A stretch of DNA of 64,000 bases from Marinomonas sp. SBI8L (lineage in GTDB: Bacteria > Pseudomonadota > Gammaproteobacteria > Pseudomonadales > Marinomonadaceae), in NCBI RefSeq assembly GCF_001624705.1, contig NZ_JSEO01000006.1:186001-250000 (forward strand), in the 5' to 3' direction. The position numbers and the translations under genes are program-made. Below are positions 1-8,972 of the stretch, one piece after another; within the stretch, counting starts at the first letter, position 1; each line of letters begins with the position of its first letter. The notes beneath the pieces were generated by a model. That model was given only the letters and a program-made list of their open reading frames with translations. It had not been told where the DNA came from and made no database searches.

Positions 1-656
1 GGCTGAGTTTGATTGGCCTTGACAACGTCGATACGAGTTTTGATACTAGTATGCTTTGAGGATTCTGGTGTTTTTTCCATCTTAGCTCGAACTGGGTTCA
101 AATCAACGTAGGCCATACAGGCAACAAGTGCCGCCTCATCTAACAGAGCCTGAGACTTAAAGCGCCCTTCCCAGAAATGTCCGGTACATTTATCCTCATT
201 GTTAGCCATACGTGCAATAGGTTCATTAAGCTCTTTCATAAACCAACTGATATCCATTAAACGCTTTCGATACTTCTCACATCTTTCATATACCAAAGCT
301 AACTCAAACTCTTCCATCTTTTTGTTTTCTAAATACTTTTCAGTGAATTGAGTACCTTTATGTAGGCTATGCCAGCGCTCAAGCACTTCTTTGATAGACC
401 AGTTATTCGCTTTATCTGCATCAACATGAAGTACCAAATGGGTATGGTTGCTCATGACAGCATAGGCGCAAATATCGATAGCAAAAACATTGACTAAGGC
501 TAGCATTTTATCTTCAATCCAACCTCGTCTGTGGTCATAACTTTTCCCAGTAGACTCATCTTCTCCGCAGAGAAAAGCACGCCTGACGCATCGGGATACA
601 CAATGATAATAGGGAGTGTCTTGAAGACTAATTAGAGATTTACGTGGTTTCGGCAT
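1..656 (-). CDS. Y1-type (IS200-like / REP-associated) transposase, 3' end outside window
   Basis: Reading back from the ATG at 654-656, an open frame of 218 codons runs off the left edge. The N-terminus (MPKPRKSLISLQ..YYHCVSRCVRRAFLCG) is typical of large Y1 transposases. An HUH motif (NHTHLVLHV, His71 and His73) and the later YVDLNPVRA motif (candidate catalytic Tyr183) are both present. HUH/Y1 enzymes cut and rejoin single-stranded DNA at short hairpin ends. The gene is preceded at 665-741 by a repeat that recurs elsewhere in the window, as expected if this is a RAYT acting on REP-like ends. The C-terminal part is not visible, so intactness is unknown. Confidence 0.85.
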   Translation of the reverse strand, partial: MPKPRKSLISLQDTPYYHCVSRCVRRAFLCGEDESTGKSYDHRRGWIEDKMLALVNVFAIDICAYAVMSNHTHLVLHVDADKANNWSIKEVLERWHSLHKGTQFTEKYLENKKMEEFELALVYERCEKYRKRLMDISWFMKELNEPIARMANNEDKCTGHFWEGRFKSQALLDEAALVACMAYVDLNPVRAKMEKTPESSKHTSIKTRIDVVKANQTQ

Positions 657-664
657 TTTAGATT

Positions 665-741
665 CCTCATCCTTGAGTGAATTTAATAAAGCTAGATGGT
701 AATTAGAAGAAGGTCAAATTGTTATGCCTGTCCTATTAGAA
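665..741 (+). repeat. REP-like repeat copy A, beside the transposase
   Basis: This contains CCTCATCCTTGAG (666-678), TAATAAAGCTAGA (684-696), an AAGGTCAAATTG block (710-721) and TATGCCTGTCC (723-733). The last three blocks recur in order at 2791-2849, and the first and last recur at 2862-2904. It lies immediately upstream of the transposase start. It is probably the longest version of the repeat in the window. Confidence 0.75.
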
Positions 742-744
742 CTC

Positions 745-1290
745 TTAACTTTCAGTGAACATCTCTTTATAGGATTTTGTTTCAAGGTCAAACTGGGTTA
801 AACCAAACTTAGCAGCTAATGCTTCAAGCTGCTCTCTATACTGGGAAAGCTTAGATTCATCATCTGTCATGATGGCAAATTCAGCGAAGTCACCGATATT
901 CGCAAGTGTATCCAACGTAATATGAAATTCACCAACAAAATAGATACTACGGCTTTTCGTCGCTTTTAAAACAATCTCATACCCCATAGTTTCAAGCATG
1001 CTCAAAGCTTTATCTGCATCACTAATATCCGTTGCTTCACATCTATCTTCTTCTGGACCTTTCACTATCCATAATTTGATGCCAGAAGGAGTCATAGTAC
1101 GTATGCACAGACTTTTATTTTGAGCTTCAAGCGCTAAATCTGGAGTATCGAAATAACAATCCGATTCCGTATTATTTTCAAGCATGACTTCATGAGGGGT
1201 TTGGCTTAATGTTTCCAGAAAGCCAGATTTGGACGTAAGGCGATACTTCAACTCGACTTCATACTTACCTTGAAAATGATCTTTTGCCAC
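745..1290 (-). CDS. cyaB: Class IV adenylate cyclase / CYTH-domain protein
   Basis: A 181-residue protein of the usual class IV cyclase length. The ExExK signature of the CYTH tunnel fold is seen as YEVELKYR near residue 10. Acidic metal-binding positions follow around LDTLANIGDFAEFAI (residues about 125-139), and the family-typical C-terminus reads LETKSYKEMF. CYTH enzymes bind triphosphates with two metals; class IV cyclases make cAMP, while others are triphosphatases. The start is GTG at 1290 with GGGAGA about seven bases upstream. The stop lies just beside repeat copy A. Cytoplasmic. The family is secure; cyclase rather than triphosphatase activity is inferred from length and the C-terminal motif. 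Confidence 0.75.
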   Translation of the reverse strand: MAKDHFQGKYEVELKYRLTSKSGFLETLSQTPHEVMLENNTESDCYFDTPDLALEAQNKSLCIRTMTPSGIKLWIVKGPEEDRCEATDISDADKALSMLETMGYEIVLKATKSRSIYFVGEFHITLDTLANIGDFAEFAIMTDDESKLSQYREQLEALAAKFGLTQFDLETKSYKEMFTES

Positions 1291-1507
1291 GCTTTATCTC
1301 CCTGAAAAAGAAGAAGATTAACATATCAAATGCATTCAAGGCAGTTAGATAAAGAAATGAAAAAAGGATAGCTTTTAATATAAACTGACTTTTAAACTAG
1401 ACAGTCACTTTTAAAATAACAGAGCACAGTTCAAGTAAATTACTTTAATGGATTAATGGTATCCGCTGGGATGGCGGCTATGCGTTTTTACGAATACAAG
1501 GATGTAT

Positions 1508-2737
1508 ATGATATTGAATAAACTTAAGTCGAATCCGGCATTTTCTCGGCACCTTGCTGCTACCACACTAACCTCCTTCGCTGATTTCTTTATGTTAATC
1601 ATGATGCCTTGGATGGCGTTAAGTGTTGATGGCGGTGGGAAGAGTGCTGTTGCGATTGTCTTGGCTATTGAAAGCTTCCCCCGTGGCATTGCCATCTTAT
1701 ATGGCGGTCGCCTAACAGATAAGCTAGGGGCAAAGCGTCTGCTTATTGGTGCTCGTATGGCCTTGGTGGTTTTGTTTTCATGCTTTGCGCTGTTGCTTGC
1801 TAATGACTGGGTAAATATCTACCTGCTGTGTGTATTTGCGCTAGGCTTTAGCTTATTCAGTGCTGCTATTGCCCCTGCCACTGAATGCATTGTTCCTTCC
1901 ATCGTTGAAAAGGACAGCTTGAGTTCGGCCAACAGTATGATCATGAGTACGATCCAATTTTGTCAGATCATTGCACCCGTTGTCGCCGCGTCCTCAATGG
2001 CCTTTTTGGAGACAAGCAAACAGGGAGACAATGTCGTCTACCTCTATCCGATGCTTGTTGCAGCCTTCATGCAAGTACTGGCAATTGGCCTGATTCGAAC
2101 TTTGCCAATTTCTAATCAAAACTCAACCTCAACAAGCAGCTTGCTAGAAAGCGTGAAAACAGTATGGGCAAATATTGAAGTACGCAACATCACCCTATTG
2201 TTATTCTTCGTCTGCTTGTTCGCTGTCGGCCCTTCTAGTGTGGCCTATCCACTTATTGTGGTTGAACGTTTTGCCGCCAACGTTGAGCATTACGGGCAGA
2301 TGTTTTCAGTACAAGCCATGGGCGCTATTTTGGGTTACCTATTAATGGCTCGATTGAAGCTCAAATGGCAAATCGTTAATAAAGTCTGTTTATTTCAATT
2401 GATCATAGCCGCATCACTTTTTGCACTCGCGCTCTTTTACCAGAAGTACTTCATTCTCATTGCCGTTGCGCTAATTGGTTTTGCCGATGCCTGTATTCGA
2501 GTGACGGTCATCACTCATTTGCAAACCACCACAGAGAGCCACATCCTTGGCATGACGATGTCCATGGTCATGTTATCCGTTGTAGGTGCGATACCGATTT
2601 CACGGGCTCTTTCTGCAATCATCATTGAATATTATTCGGTGGAGAGTCTGCTCATGGGAAGTGGTATTTTAACGGCAATAACCATACTAAGTTTCTATTT
2701 CTCGAGCCAACGAAATGCCGTGCCGCAAGCACAATAA
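1508..2737 (+). CDS. MFS transporter
   Basis: A roughly 409-residue, strongly hydrophobic protein with about 12 predicted membrane segments. The MFS loop 2-3 motif is recognisable as YGGRLTDKLGAKRLLIG. A central hydrophilic linker (residues about 205-225, SNQNSTSTSS) separates the two halves. I chose ATG 1508 because AAGG at 1498-1501 is well spaced for it but too close for the in-frame ATG at 1502. Substrate unknown; drug or metabolite efflux is the usual default. It stands alone between cyaB and the RloC-like gene and is followed by two repeat copies. Confidence 0.85.
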   Translation: MILNKLKSNPAFSRHLAATTLTSFADFFMLIMMPWMALSVDGGGKSAVAIVLAIESFPRGIAILYGGRLTDKLGAKRLLIGARMALVVLFSCFALLLANDWVNIYLLCVFALGFSLFSAAIAPATECIVPSIVEKDSLSSANSMIMSTIQFCQIIAPVVAASSMAFLETSKQGDNVVYLYPMLVAAFMQVLAIGLIRTLPISNQNSTSTSSLLESVKTVWANIEVRNITLLLFFVCLFAVGPSSVAYPLIVVERFAANVEHYGQMFSVQAMGAILGYLLMARLKLKWQIVNKVCLFQLIIAASLFALALFYQKYFILIAVALIGFADACIRVTVITHLQTTTESHILGMTMSMVMLSVVGAIPISRALSAIIIEYYSVESLLMGSGILTAITILSFYFSSQRNAVPQAQ

Positions 2738-2767
2738 TCTAGTGATTTATTAGGCTTTTTTAAATAA

Positions 2768-2839
2768 GACAGGCATTTTAAAAACTAATCTAATAAAGCT
2801 AGAGGGGAATTAAAATAAGGTTAAATTGTTATGCCTGTC
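2768..2839. repeat. Inverted GACAGGCAT / ATGCCTGTC pair after the MFS gene
   Basis: GACAGGCAT at 2768-2776 is the exact reverse complement of ATGCCTGTC at 2831-2839, within repeat copy B. A 9-bp stem with a loop of about 54 bases is possible. Whether it acts as a terminator or as a transposase-recognised end cannot be told. Confidence 0.45.
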
Positions 2840-2849
2840 CTTTTAGAAT
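2791..2849 (+). repeat. REP-like repeat copy B
   Basis: This shares TAATAAAGCTAGA, AGGTTAAATTGTT and ATGCCTGTCC, with the same spacing, with copy A at 684-741. The two are near-identical over about 58 bases. It sits in tandem with copy C. Confidence 0.75.
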
Positions 2850-2861
2850 ACATGTAAAACA

Positions 2862-2904
2862 CCTCATCCTTGAGGGTCAAATTGGAATGCCTGTCCATGT
2901 AAAA
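2862..2904 (+). repeat. REP-like repeat copy C, abutting the RloC-like stop codon
   Basis: It begins CCTCATCCTTGAG as in copy A, then jumps directly to GGTCAAATTGGAATGCCTGTCC, so the central portion of copy A is absent. Its last 26 bases (2879-2904) match 5187-5212 with one mismatch. The stop codon of the RloC-like gene is the next base after it. Confidence 0.75.
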
Positions 2905-5061
2905 CTATTTCGTCATGGCTTTATAGTGTTCGCCATACCCACATTCTTCAAAAATAAGCTTTAAACCATCTTTGAATATTTCGTGGTTGAATTCTTTGAT
3001 ATCAAATATATTTTGACCCAAAGAATGTGATTCTCTATTCATATAGCGATAGAATGTTTTGAACTTATCTGCAGATAAAGCTGGCTTTTGAAAAACATTA
3101 TTAAAGTCTTTCTTTTGTACAAAGCTGAAGAAATACTCAACTATATTCCTCATGCAGTTAGCAACTAGTGCAGGAGGCGTAGAACTATCTTTTATCATTG
3201 CCCAGTATGTCTGATAGTCATTTTGTATTTCTTCATATTTCATACTTAAAATTGAACTGCCATCAGAATTCTTTATGATTCTATAAAGGTTTTGTGTTTC
3301 ATCTCTTTTAGTCTTGTTCGTATGAGTTAACTCATAAAAAAAGTACAGACTGTGGGTTAAAACTACAACCTGCTCATATAAGGATGAGTTAAAAAATGTT
3401 TTTTTGATAAGTTGGCCGATATTAAAAATATAAAGGTGAGATAGACTTGAAATTGGATCATCTATCACAACTACCTTTTTATTTGGACTACTAGCTGCCG
3501 TTTTTTCCCCTTTACAAAGTTCAATAAAATATAAGAAACTAATTACAGTCTTTTCACCTTCGCTCAATGAATGGAAAACTTCTGAGTTCATATCAGATCG
3601 AGCAATCTTATATAAGTTATCTCCATGCTTAACAACAGAAAATCCAACAATTCCTATATCCAAAAGAGAGTTGTTGATATTCTCAATTGCTTCTTCAATA
3701 TTGACTGTTTGCTTTCTTAAATTTGAAATACTTTGCTTACATGTGGCTATCTCTTTAATCTTAGTGTTTTGATCTAATATTATTTCTGACTCTTCTTTTT
3801 GGTTTACGGCACTCTCTGATTTATATGTTGAAATAGTTTGATCGTATTCCCAACGCATAAGCTCCCAAAAACGTTTTTTTATTTCATTTAAGGAAGATGC
3901 TTTGTTCAATAACTTACTATTATGCTTATCAATTAAAACATTTATCTGGCTTACAGTATCATTAAGTCGAGTGATTGTGCTATTACAACTTTTTAGGGTA
4001 ATAGGTGTACTAGGACTTTTAAGCTTGCTTTCAATTTGAAGTGTATTTTCTCTATATATTGATTTTATCTCTTCAACAGCAAGCTCCCACTGTTTAGAAA
4101 TTTGAGGGGTTGTTACGACCAGCTCGTCAATGTTGTCAAATACGAGTTCACCAGCTGCCGTTTTATAGCTTTCTTGCAACTTCTTTAATCCTTCAATATC
4201 ATTTTCGTATGAAAGATCAAATACATCTTTTATCGAAGATAGTAAATCTTGCGTAATAGTTTTTTCTTGGCAGAATGGACATTCTTAGGCTGATCCAGAA
4301 ACTTGAGCTGAAACATATTCAAGACCATTTTTAACCCAATCGATATTTCCTAGATTGTTAATAAACTCTGCTACACTACCTTCTTGACTTCCAACAATGA
4401 TTTTACTGAATAAAGTGTTTAATTCTACCGCTGAACCTGTAAAGACAAACTCCCCTAATCTATTTAGACGATTTGCATTTTCTCCCTCAATAGAAGATAC
4501 TTCAGCTTTCAACTTTTCTATAGTATCTTCAGGCTTGTTTTTAGATAACTCAATATTATTTATATGAGAGAATAGTTTTATTTTTAAGCCTTCAAGACAA
4601 TATTCTAAAACCCTGTCTCCACCTGAATAGTTTGTTTTTATCTTCCAGACACTGGTGACTCCTCTTTCTTTTTCTTTGGCTAATCGTTTTTGTAAAACAG
4701 AAAGTTCCCCATCAATAGACTCTTTATCCTTTTCCAGTTTTCCTAGATTATTGGTCTCTTGTTGGATTTTTTGCAAAATACTCTTATTTTCTTTTGATAA
4801 GGTAAATATGCCTTTTAAGCTATCTTCTTCGTAGAAATAGTCATTTAAAAAATTTTGATTATAAACAAGAATATCACACTCAGAACTTTTACTAATGCTA
4901 CAGTCTTTATATATACTAAGCTGAGGATTATATAAGTAATTTGAAATGGTGCTTTTTCCCGTCCCATTCAATCCATAAAGTAATGAAATTTTATTCTTTG
5001 GGGAAAATTTCGAAACATTTTTGTAACTTGCTACATTTTCTATATGAACGTTAGTAATCAT
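2905..5061 (-). pseudogene. RloC-like (AAA_13, zinc-hook) ATPase / putative anticodon nuclease, interrupted by in-frame TAA
   Basis: One reading frame of 718 codons runs from ATG 5061 to TAG 2905, broken only by a TAA at 4285-4287 (codon 259). Walker A is GLNGTGKST (residues 30-38). The ABC signature SLSEGEKT (about 498-505), Walker B VVVIDDPISS (about 530-539) and LTH H-loop (about 570) are all intact. Between them is a long helical coiled-coil region with CPFC (codons 261-264), matching the zinc hook of RloC and Rad50. The C-terminus has R638-x3-E642 and H679, spaced like the Arg-Glu-His triad of PrrC/RloC anticodon nucleases. RloC proteins are phage- or damage-responsive tRNA anticodon nucleases. 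The stop falls two codons before CPFC, and conservation on both sides suggests a recent nonsense mutation or a sequencing error. Translation otherwise yields a 258-residue N-terminal piece lacking the signature and nuclease parts. It is bounded by 26-bp direct repeats. Confidence 0.75.
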
Positions 5062-5186
5062 ATATATCCTTATACTTTAAATTCTATTTGAGTTTTAACG
5101 TAAGAGGTGTCGAGTAGTTTATAACAACCGATCATTAGTAATTTTTTGGTGCTAATAAGCGGTCAGCTATAATATTTTTTGTTACC

Positions 5187-5212
5187 AAATTAGAATGCCT
5201 GTCCATGTAAAA
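5187..5212 (+). repeat. REP-like repeat copy D (direct repeat of copy C end)
   Basis: AAATTAGAATGCCTGTCC followed by ATGTAAAA differs at one base from 2879-2904. It lies upstream of the RloC-like start and 16 bases beyond the GHKL ATPase stop. Together with copy C it frames the RloC-like gene. Confidence 0.75.
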
Positions 5213-5228
5213 TGAAAAACGTCATAAA

Positions 5229-6212
5229 TCACGCAGTTTTTGATATTTCAGAGGCTTCACTATTTCGACCTTCTTTTCCAGCTTCCTCTTCTCCTACGCT
5301 AATTATATCTTGTAAAACCCCATCAAAATTGAGAGGTGGTTTATTCAGATGAATACCAACAAATGTACCTTCAAAAGGCAATTCACTATCAACTTTATTA
5401 CCTTTTTCACATCTCAGCTTTCTTAGTCCACTTCCTACACAAAACCAACCAAAACTATTTCCCAGCTCAGATAAAACGTATAAACCAAATCCAGAGTTTT
5501 TATAAATATTTTCTCTCTCAGACATATTCTGAGTACGTGACACACCTGGCTTTATAGCATCAACAAGTGCATTCTTTTCTTTCAATTCATATGCTGTAGA
5601 AAGTGTTTTATGTATACCATTACCTTCATCGATTATCGCTATTTCTGACTGACCATTCACCCATCGCTGCCCACATATAAAACATGAGTCTGAACCAGAA
5701 TGTTCCAAGGCGTTTCTAATTATTTCTCGAATTGAGTAGCTAAAACCTTTCTTAGCTTCGCCGTTGTCTTCACCAGCTAAAACATTAGCCAATCCGTCAG
5801 ACAGAAATATGATTGCATCGATCAAATCTTCTCCTGTGTCTTCGATCTGTTTATCTAATTCTTCACGTCTTATTTCTCGAATAGGTAAATATCTAGTATT
5901 CCCTTTTGCAACACCTACGCACTTTCCAATATTTTTCATACCGATGAAATCAAAAAATCCAAGATGCATTAAATATGAGTGAACATTCTTTTTTTCTGAA
6001 ATACCTGACTTAGTAGTATTTAAACCTAATTCACGTCGCCTACTCATCCATTGACGAAAGTAACTTCCCGCGACAAGCATTGCCATTGGCTTAGAGTAAC
6101 TCAAAGGAGAAAAGTTAACGTTCACATTGTCTACATATTGGCATGCAGAAAGATCTGCTTGCAGCTTACCTAGAAAAGAAGGTAAAAATTGAGTTGGCAA
6201 TTTAATTTCCAT
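5229..6212 (-). CDS. Stand-alone GHKL (HATPase_c) ATP-binding protein
   Basis: A 327-residue protein whose middle shows a histidine-kinase/GyrB-type ATP site: N box IREIIRNALEHS (E163, N167), G1 box DEGNGI (D195-I200) and G2 box NSGFGL (239-244). There is no phospho-acceptor His domain, membrane segment or MutL/Hsp90 extension. The first 100 residues form an unassigned domain, and the C-terminal 30 residues are Glu-rich and polar. Lone GHKL ATPases like this occur in bacterial defence neighbourhoods; that is context, not proof of function. It lies 69 bases after the PD-(D/E)XK gene on the same strand, so co-transcription is likely. Repeat copy D separates it from the RloC-like gene downstream. 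Confidence 0.8.
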   Translation of the reverse strand: MEIKLPTQFLPSFLGKLQADLSACQYVDNVNVNFSPLSYSKPMAMLVAGSYFRQWMSRRRELGLNTTKSGISEKKNVHSYLMHLGFFDFIGMKNIGKCVGVAKGNTRYLPIREIRREELDKQIEDTGEDLIDAIIFLSDGLANVLAGEDNGEAKKGFSYSIREIIRNALEHSGSDSCFICGQRWVNGQSEIAIIDEGNGIHKTLSTAYELKEKNALVDAIKPGVSRTQNMSERENIYKNSGFGLYVLSELGNSFGWFCVGSGLRKLRCEKGNKVDSELPFEGTFVGIHLNKPPLNFDGVLQDIISVGEEEAGKEGRNSEASEISKTA

Positions 6213-6281
6213 ACTAAGTATTTCTCCAATACAACATTTTAATAAAAATACAACCTAAAATTTATTGAAACAATTAAATAA

Positions 6282-8126
6282 TCATATCGTCTTAGCTATT
6301 AACTCAGCCTTCAACAATCCACCCTTCGTCAGCAACTTGGCACTGAACTTTGGATTTCTTTTTGACTTAAATGCATCCAAAATAAGCTTCAGTCCTTTCG
6401 CTTCTAACAAGGAAATATTCACTTCTGTATCCATCTCTGCCGATTCAATAAAGTCATCTGAAAAACTCGGTGCGATAATAAGCACTTGAGCTACGCGTTT
6501 ACCGACTGTTTCAGCACGGTTCACATAGGCTTTAACTTGTCTTGAAGTGGCAGAATATTTAGCGAAATCACCGCTCTTACAGGTTTTGGCTTCCCCTATG
6601 ATGATGTCGTCATCACTCAAAGATATGATGATGTCGGCTTTGTCTTTATTGGTGTTGATCTCTTTGCGTACATCCTCATCGATATTTAAATCTAGCAACT
6701 CAAAGATGGCCTTGGTGACTTCTTCAAATTTAATTCCGATGTCGGCTTCTGCTATATCTACACCTACATCGCGTAAAACACTTAGGTCACGTCTTGCTAG
6801 CGCATCATAATTATCAATGAGCTTATCGGTTGCGTTGGCGAAGCTTTCTAGAATGGCAAAGCGAGCATTGCCCTTCTTAGATAAGGACATGCTGTCACGG
6901 ACGGTTTTGATCTCATCATTAGATAGCAGATATAGAATGTCGTAAGGAGTGATACTTAACGCTCTAAGCTTGTCGGTATCCACGATTTCGTTTTCTTCTA
7001 ATTCAAACTGAGATTTAATGACTTGGATAATGGTAGGGAAATGATCTTCTAATGATTTAAGTAACTCTTTAAAGCCACTTGCGCTTAATGAATCAAACTC
7101 TTTTTCTGTCGCATTGATAAGTGATGAAATAATTAACTGTATTCGCTCATCAAGCGTTGTACCTAATTTGTCTGTATCTATCTCTAAATCAGCAATCAGT
7201 TGTTTAAGCCTTTCTTTGCGCTGATTCTGGTTATCTTCTGGTGAGTATATGTCTACTGCAAGAAGGTTTTGCGCATTAATACCAGAATGAATAATGGTAT
7301 GAATTTTATCTGCCCTAGATACACCACGTGTTTTTCTTCCGTGTGCTCTAAGAACATTCGATAATTCAGCATCTGAAAAAGTGCGTAACAATCTCAATCT
7401 GTGTTTATCAGCTAGATCTTTACCCTGTATGTCATTCAAAAGAGCAACGATTTCATCAGGAATAAAGACTTCTTGTCGCTTCTTACTGATAAAGACAATA
7501 CCCATGTCTCTTAAAACATTTAGAGCATCAAGAACGCCATCTTTAGGAATTACATCAACTAAGTGTTCAACAGCGGCACATTCATCTGTCGTTAAACCTA
7601 AGTGATGGCTAAGGACATTAAGAATGCCGCGCTCATCATCTGTTACTTTAGACTCTCTATTTACACGCTTATCATTAACATAAGCTTCGGTCATACATGC
7701 GTGATAGATATTTAACGCTTTTGATCTATCAGTGACATCACCTTCGTTATAGGAAGTAATTTCTTCATTTAGCTCTTTTGAAAGAGAGTCCAACTCAGCC
7801 CATTCTTTAACATAAAGGCTTTCAATCCAGCTTATACGTGCAACGCAATTACCATCACGACTTAAAATATTGACCAATAAACTAATTTGTGCCGAGTTCA
7901 TTAATATTTGTTCTTTTACAGCATCTTTAAAAAACTTTTTAACAGCAAAAAATAGTTGTGTGACTTCACTACCAGAAGCGTTCTTAATTTGACCATCAAT
8001 ATTTTCAATCGATTTAGATATGCTTGTGTTGTTTTTTCCAACATCAATACAAAGCTTATCGAGGCAGGTTATAAATTTAGACTTTTCAACTTGATTAACA
8101 CTAGAAAGAACTTGATTTAGCTTCAT
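6282..8126 (-). CDS. Putative defence protein with C-terminal PD-(D/E)XK nuclease domain
   Basis: A 614-residue protein with no signal or membrane segment. Residues about 496-530 read KADIIISL..DDIIIGEAKT followed by a conserved-looking Q (SRQVKAY). This gives D498, E512 and K514, the D..ExK active site of PD-(D/E)XK nucleases. Residues about 130-190 resemble a TerB-like helical bundle, and about 248-280 (FSDAELSNVLRAHGRK) resemble a SAP-like helix-extended-loop-helix DNA-binding motif; both are weak calls. The ATG at 8126 has AAGGAA about seven bases upstream. It leads a likely two-gene transcript with the GHKL ATPase. I do not recognise the family name. A DNA-cleaving anti-phage role is inferred. 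Confidence 0.7.
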   Translation of the reverse strand: MKLNQVLSSVNQVEKSKFITCLDKLCIDVGKNNTSISKSIENIDGQIKNASGSEVTQLFFAVKKFFKDAVKEQILMNSAQISLLVNILSRDGNCVARISWIESLYVKEWAELDSLSKELNEEITSYNEGDVTDRSKALNIYHACMTEAYVNDKRVNRESKVTDDERGILNVLSHHLGLTTDECAAVEHLVDVIPKDGVLDALNVLRDMGIVFISKKRQEVFIPDEIVALLNDIQGKDLADKHRLRLLRTFSDAELSNVLRAHGRKTRGVSRADKIHTIIHSGINAQNLLAVDIYSPEDNQNQRKERLKQLIADLEIDTDKLGTTLDERIQLIISSLINATEKEFDSLSASGFKELLKSLEDHFPTIIQVIKSQFELEENEIVDTDKLRALSITPYDILYLLSNDEIKTVRDSMSLSKKGNARFAILESFANATDKLIDNYDALARRDLSVLRDVGVDIAEADIGIKFEEVTKAIFELLDLNIDEDVRKEINTNKDKADIIISLSDDDIIIGEAKTCKSGDFAKYSATSRQVKAYVNRAETVGKRVAQVLIIAPSFSDDFIESAEMDTEVNISLLEAKGLKLILDAFKSKRNPKFSAKLLTKGGLLKAELIAKTI

Positions 8127-8972
8127 GCCTGATTCCTTGGTTAGTTTCGTATCCTGAGTCAGATATAAGTCAGGATAAATCTGAGAATTTTATATAAAAT
8201 GCCTCAATAAACCTTAAACAAACTACTGAAAACGATTGATACGTCCAAGGTTAATAGCACTTAAGATTTTGAAGGGTTAAGAACCTATCCCTATGAGCAG
8301 TGATTTTTTTACAATTAAAACATCAAGTTAAACAACAAATTATTCACTCGATTAATGATCAATCGATTCTACTCAAGTATTCCAATTGCACAAACACATA
8401 TTTTAAGCAGCGGTTACACAGCCATAAAACTGAACCTCGATCAGTTAAATCAATAAAATAATTCACTGGAAAGAGTTTTAAACCACTAGATTAGATTAAC
8501 TAAACACTAATATAGAAGGGCTTAAATTAGCCTTTTGTTTAATATAAATTTCTCTAATGAAAGAGCTAAATATCAATTAAATTTTTGATAAAAGTCTCAA
8601 AAAGTGAACCCGTATTTAATATTTAGTAACAGCTATTTATTTATGCAACTAAAAAATAGTCTCAGGGTAATTAAAAATATAGAGGGCTGATTTTGGTTAT
8701 TAGAAGCAATATTGCCTCTCTCACAGAGGAAAATAGGCAAAATACTTAAGGTTTGAATGGTGTTTGTTAAACAAATATTACAAAGGCATATCTGTAAAAT
8801 GGATGATCTTGGGGTGTTAGTAGCTTGTTTTGTTGCTTTGATGGAGTGGAACACGTTGCTTTTGCAGTGACTCAAACAAATTTGCAGTGACTAAAGCAAA
8901 AAAATGCGCGTCTTATTTCTCATTAAAAGTAAGAATTAAGACACGCATTTTTCTAGGCTTTTCTTTTAGCCT
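8127..8972. other. AT-rich intergenic region, no convincing gene
   Basis: About 850 bases between the defence genes and the first chemoreceptor. It contains runs of A/T, a 20-base near-identical tandem pair TTTGCAGTGACT(C/A)AA(A/G)CAAA at 8861-8880 and 8881-8900, and the terminator listed separately. A minus frame at 8633-8875 has no recognisable composition or motif and is not called. Confidence 0.6.
8901..8952. terminator. Terminator hairpin after the NIT chemoreceptor gene
   Basis: AAAATGCGCGTCTTA (8901-8915) pairs with TAAGACACGCATTTT (8937-8951) with one G-T position. Read on the minus strand, the stem is followed by a T run, fitting the chemoreceptor gene that ends at 8973. Confidence 0.75.

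Noticed and set aside
1453-1695. Minus-strand frame over the MFS start
   Set aside because: It is antisense to a clearly coding MFS gene and shows no family features.
4285-4287. TAA read as a recoded amino acid
   Set aside because: Selenocysteine uses UGA and pyrrolysine UAG; no recoding of UAA is expected and no special structure is visible, so a nonsense mutation or error is simpler.
8633-8875. 80-residue minus-strand frame
   Set aside because: Low-complexity composition with no recognisable domain, no good ribosome site, and lies in an AT-rich spacer.
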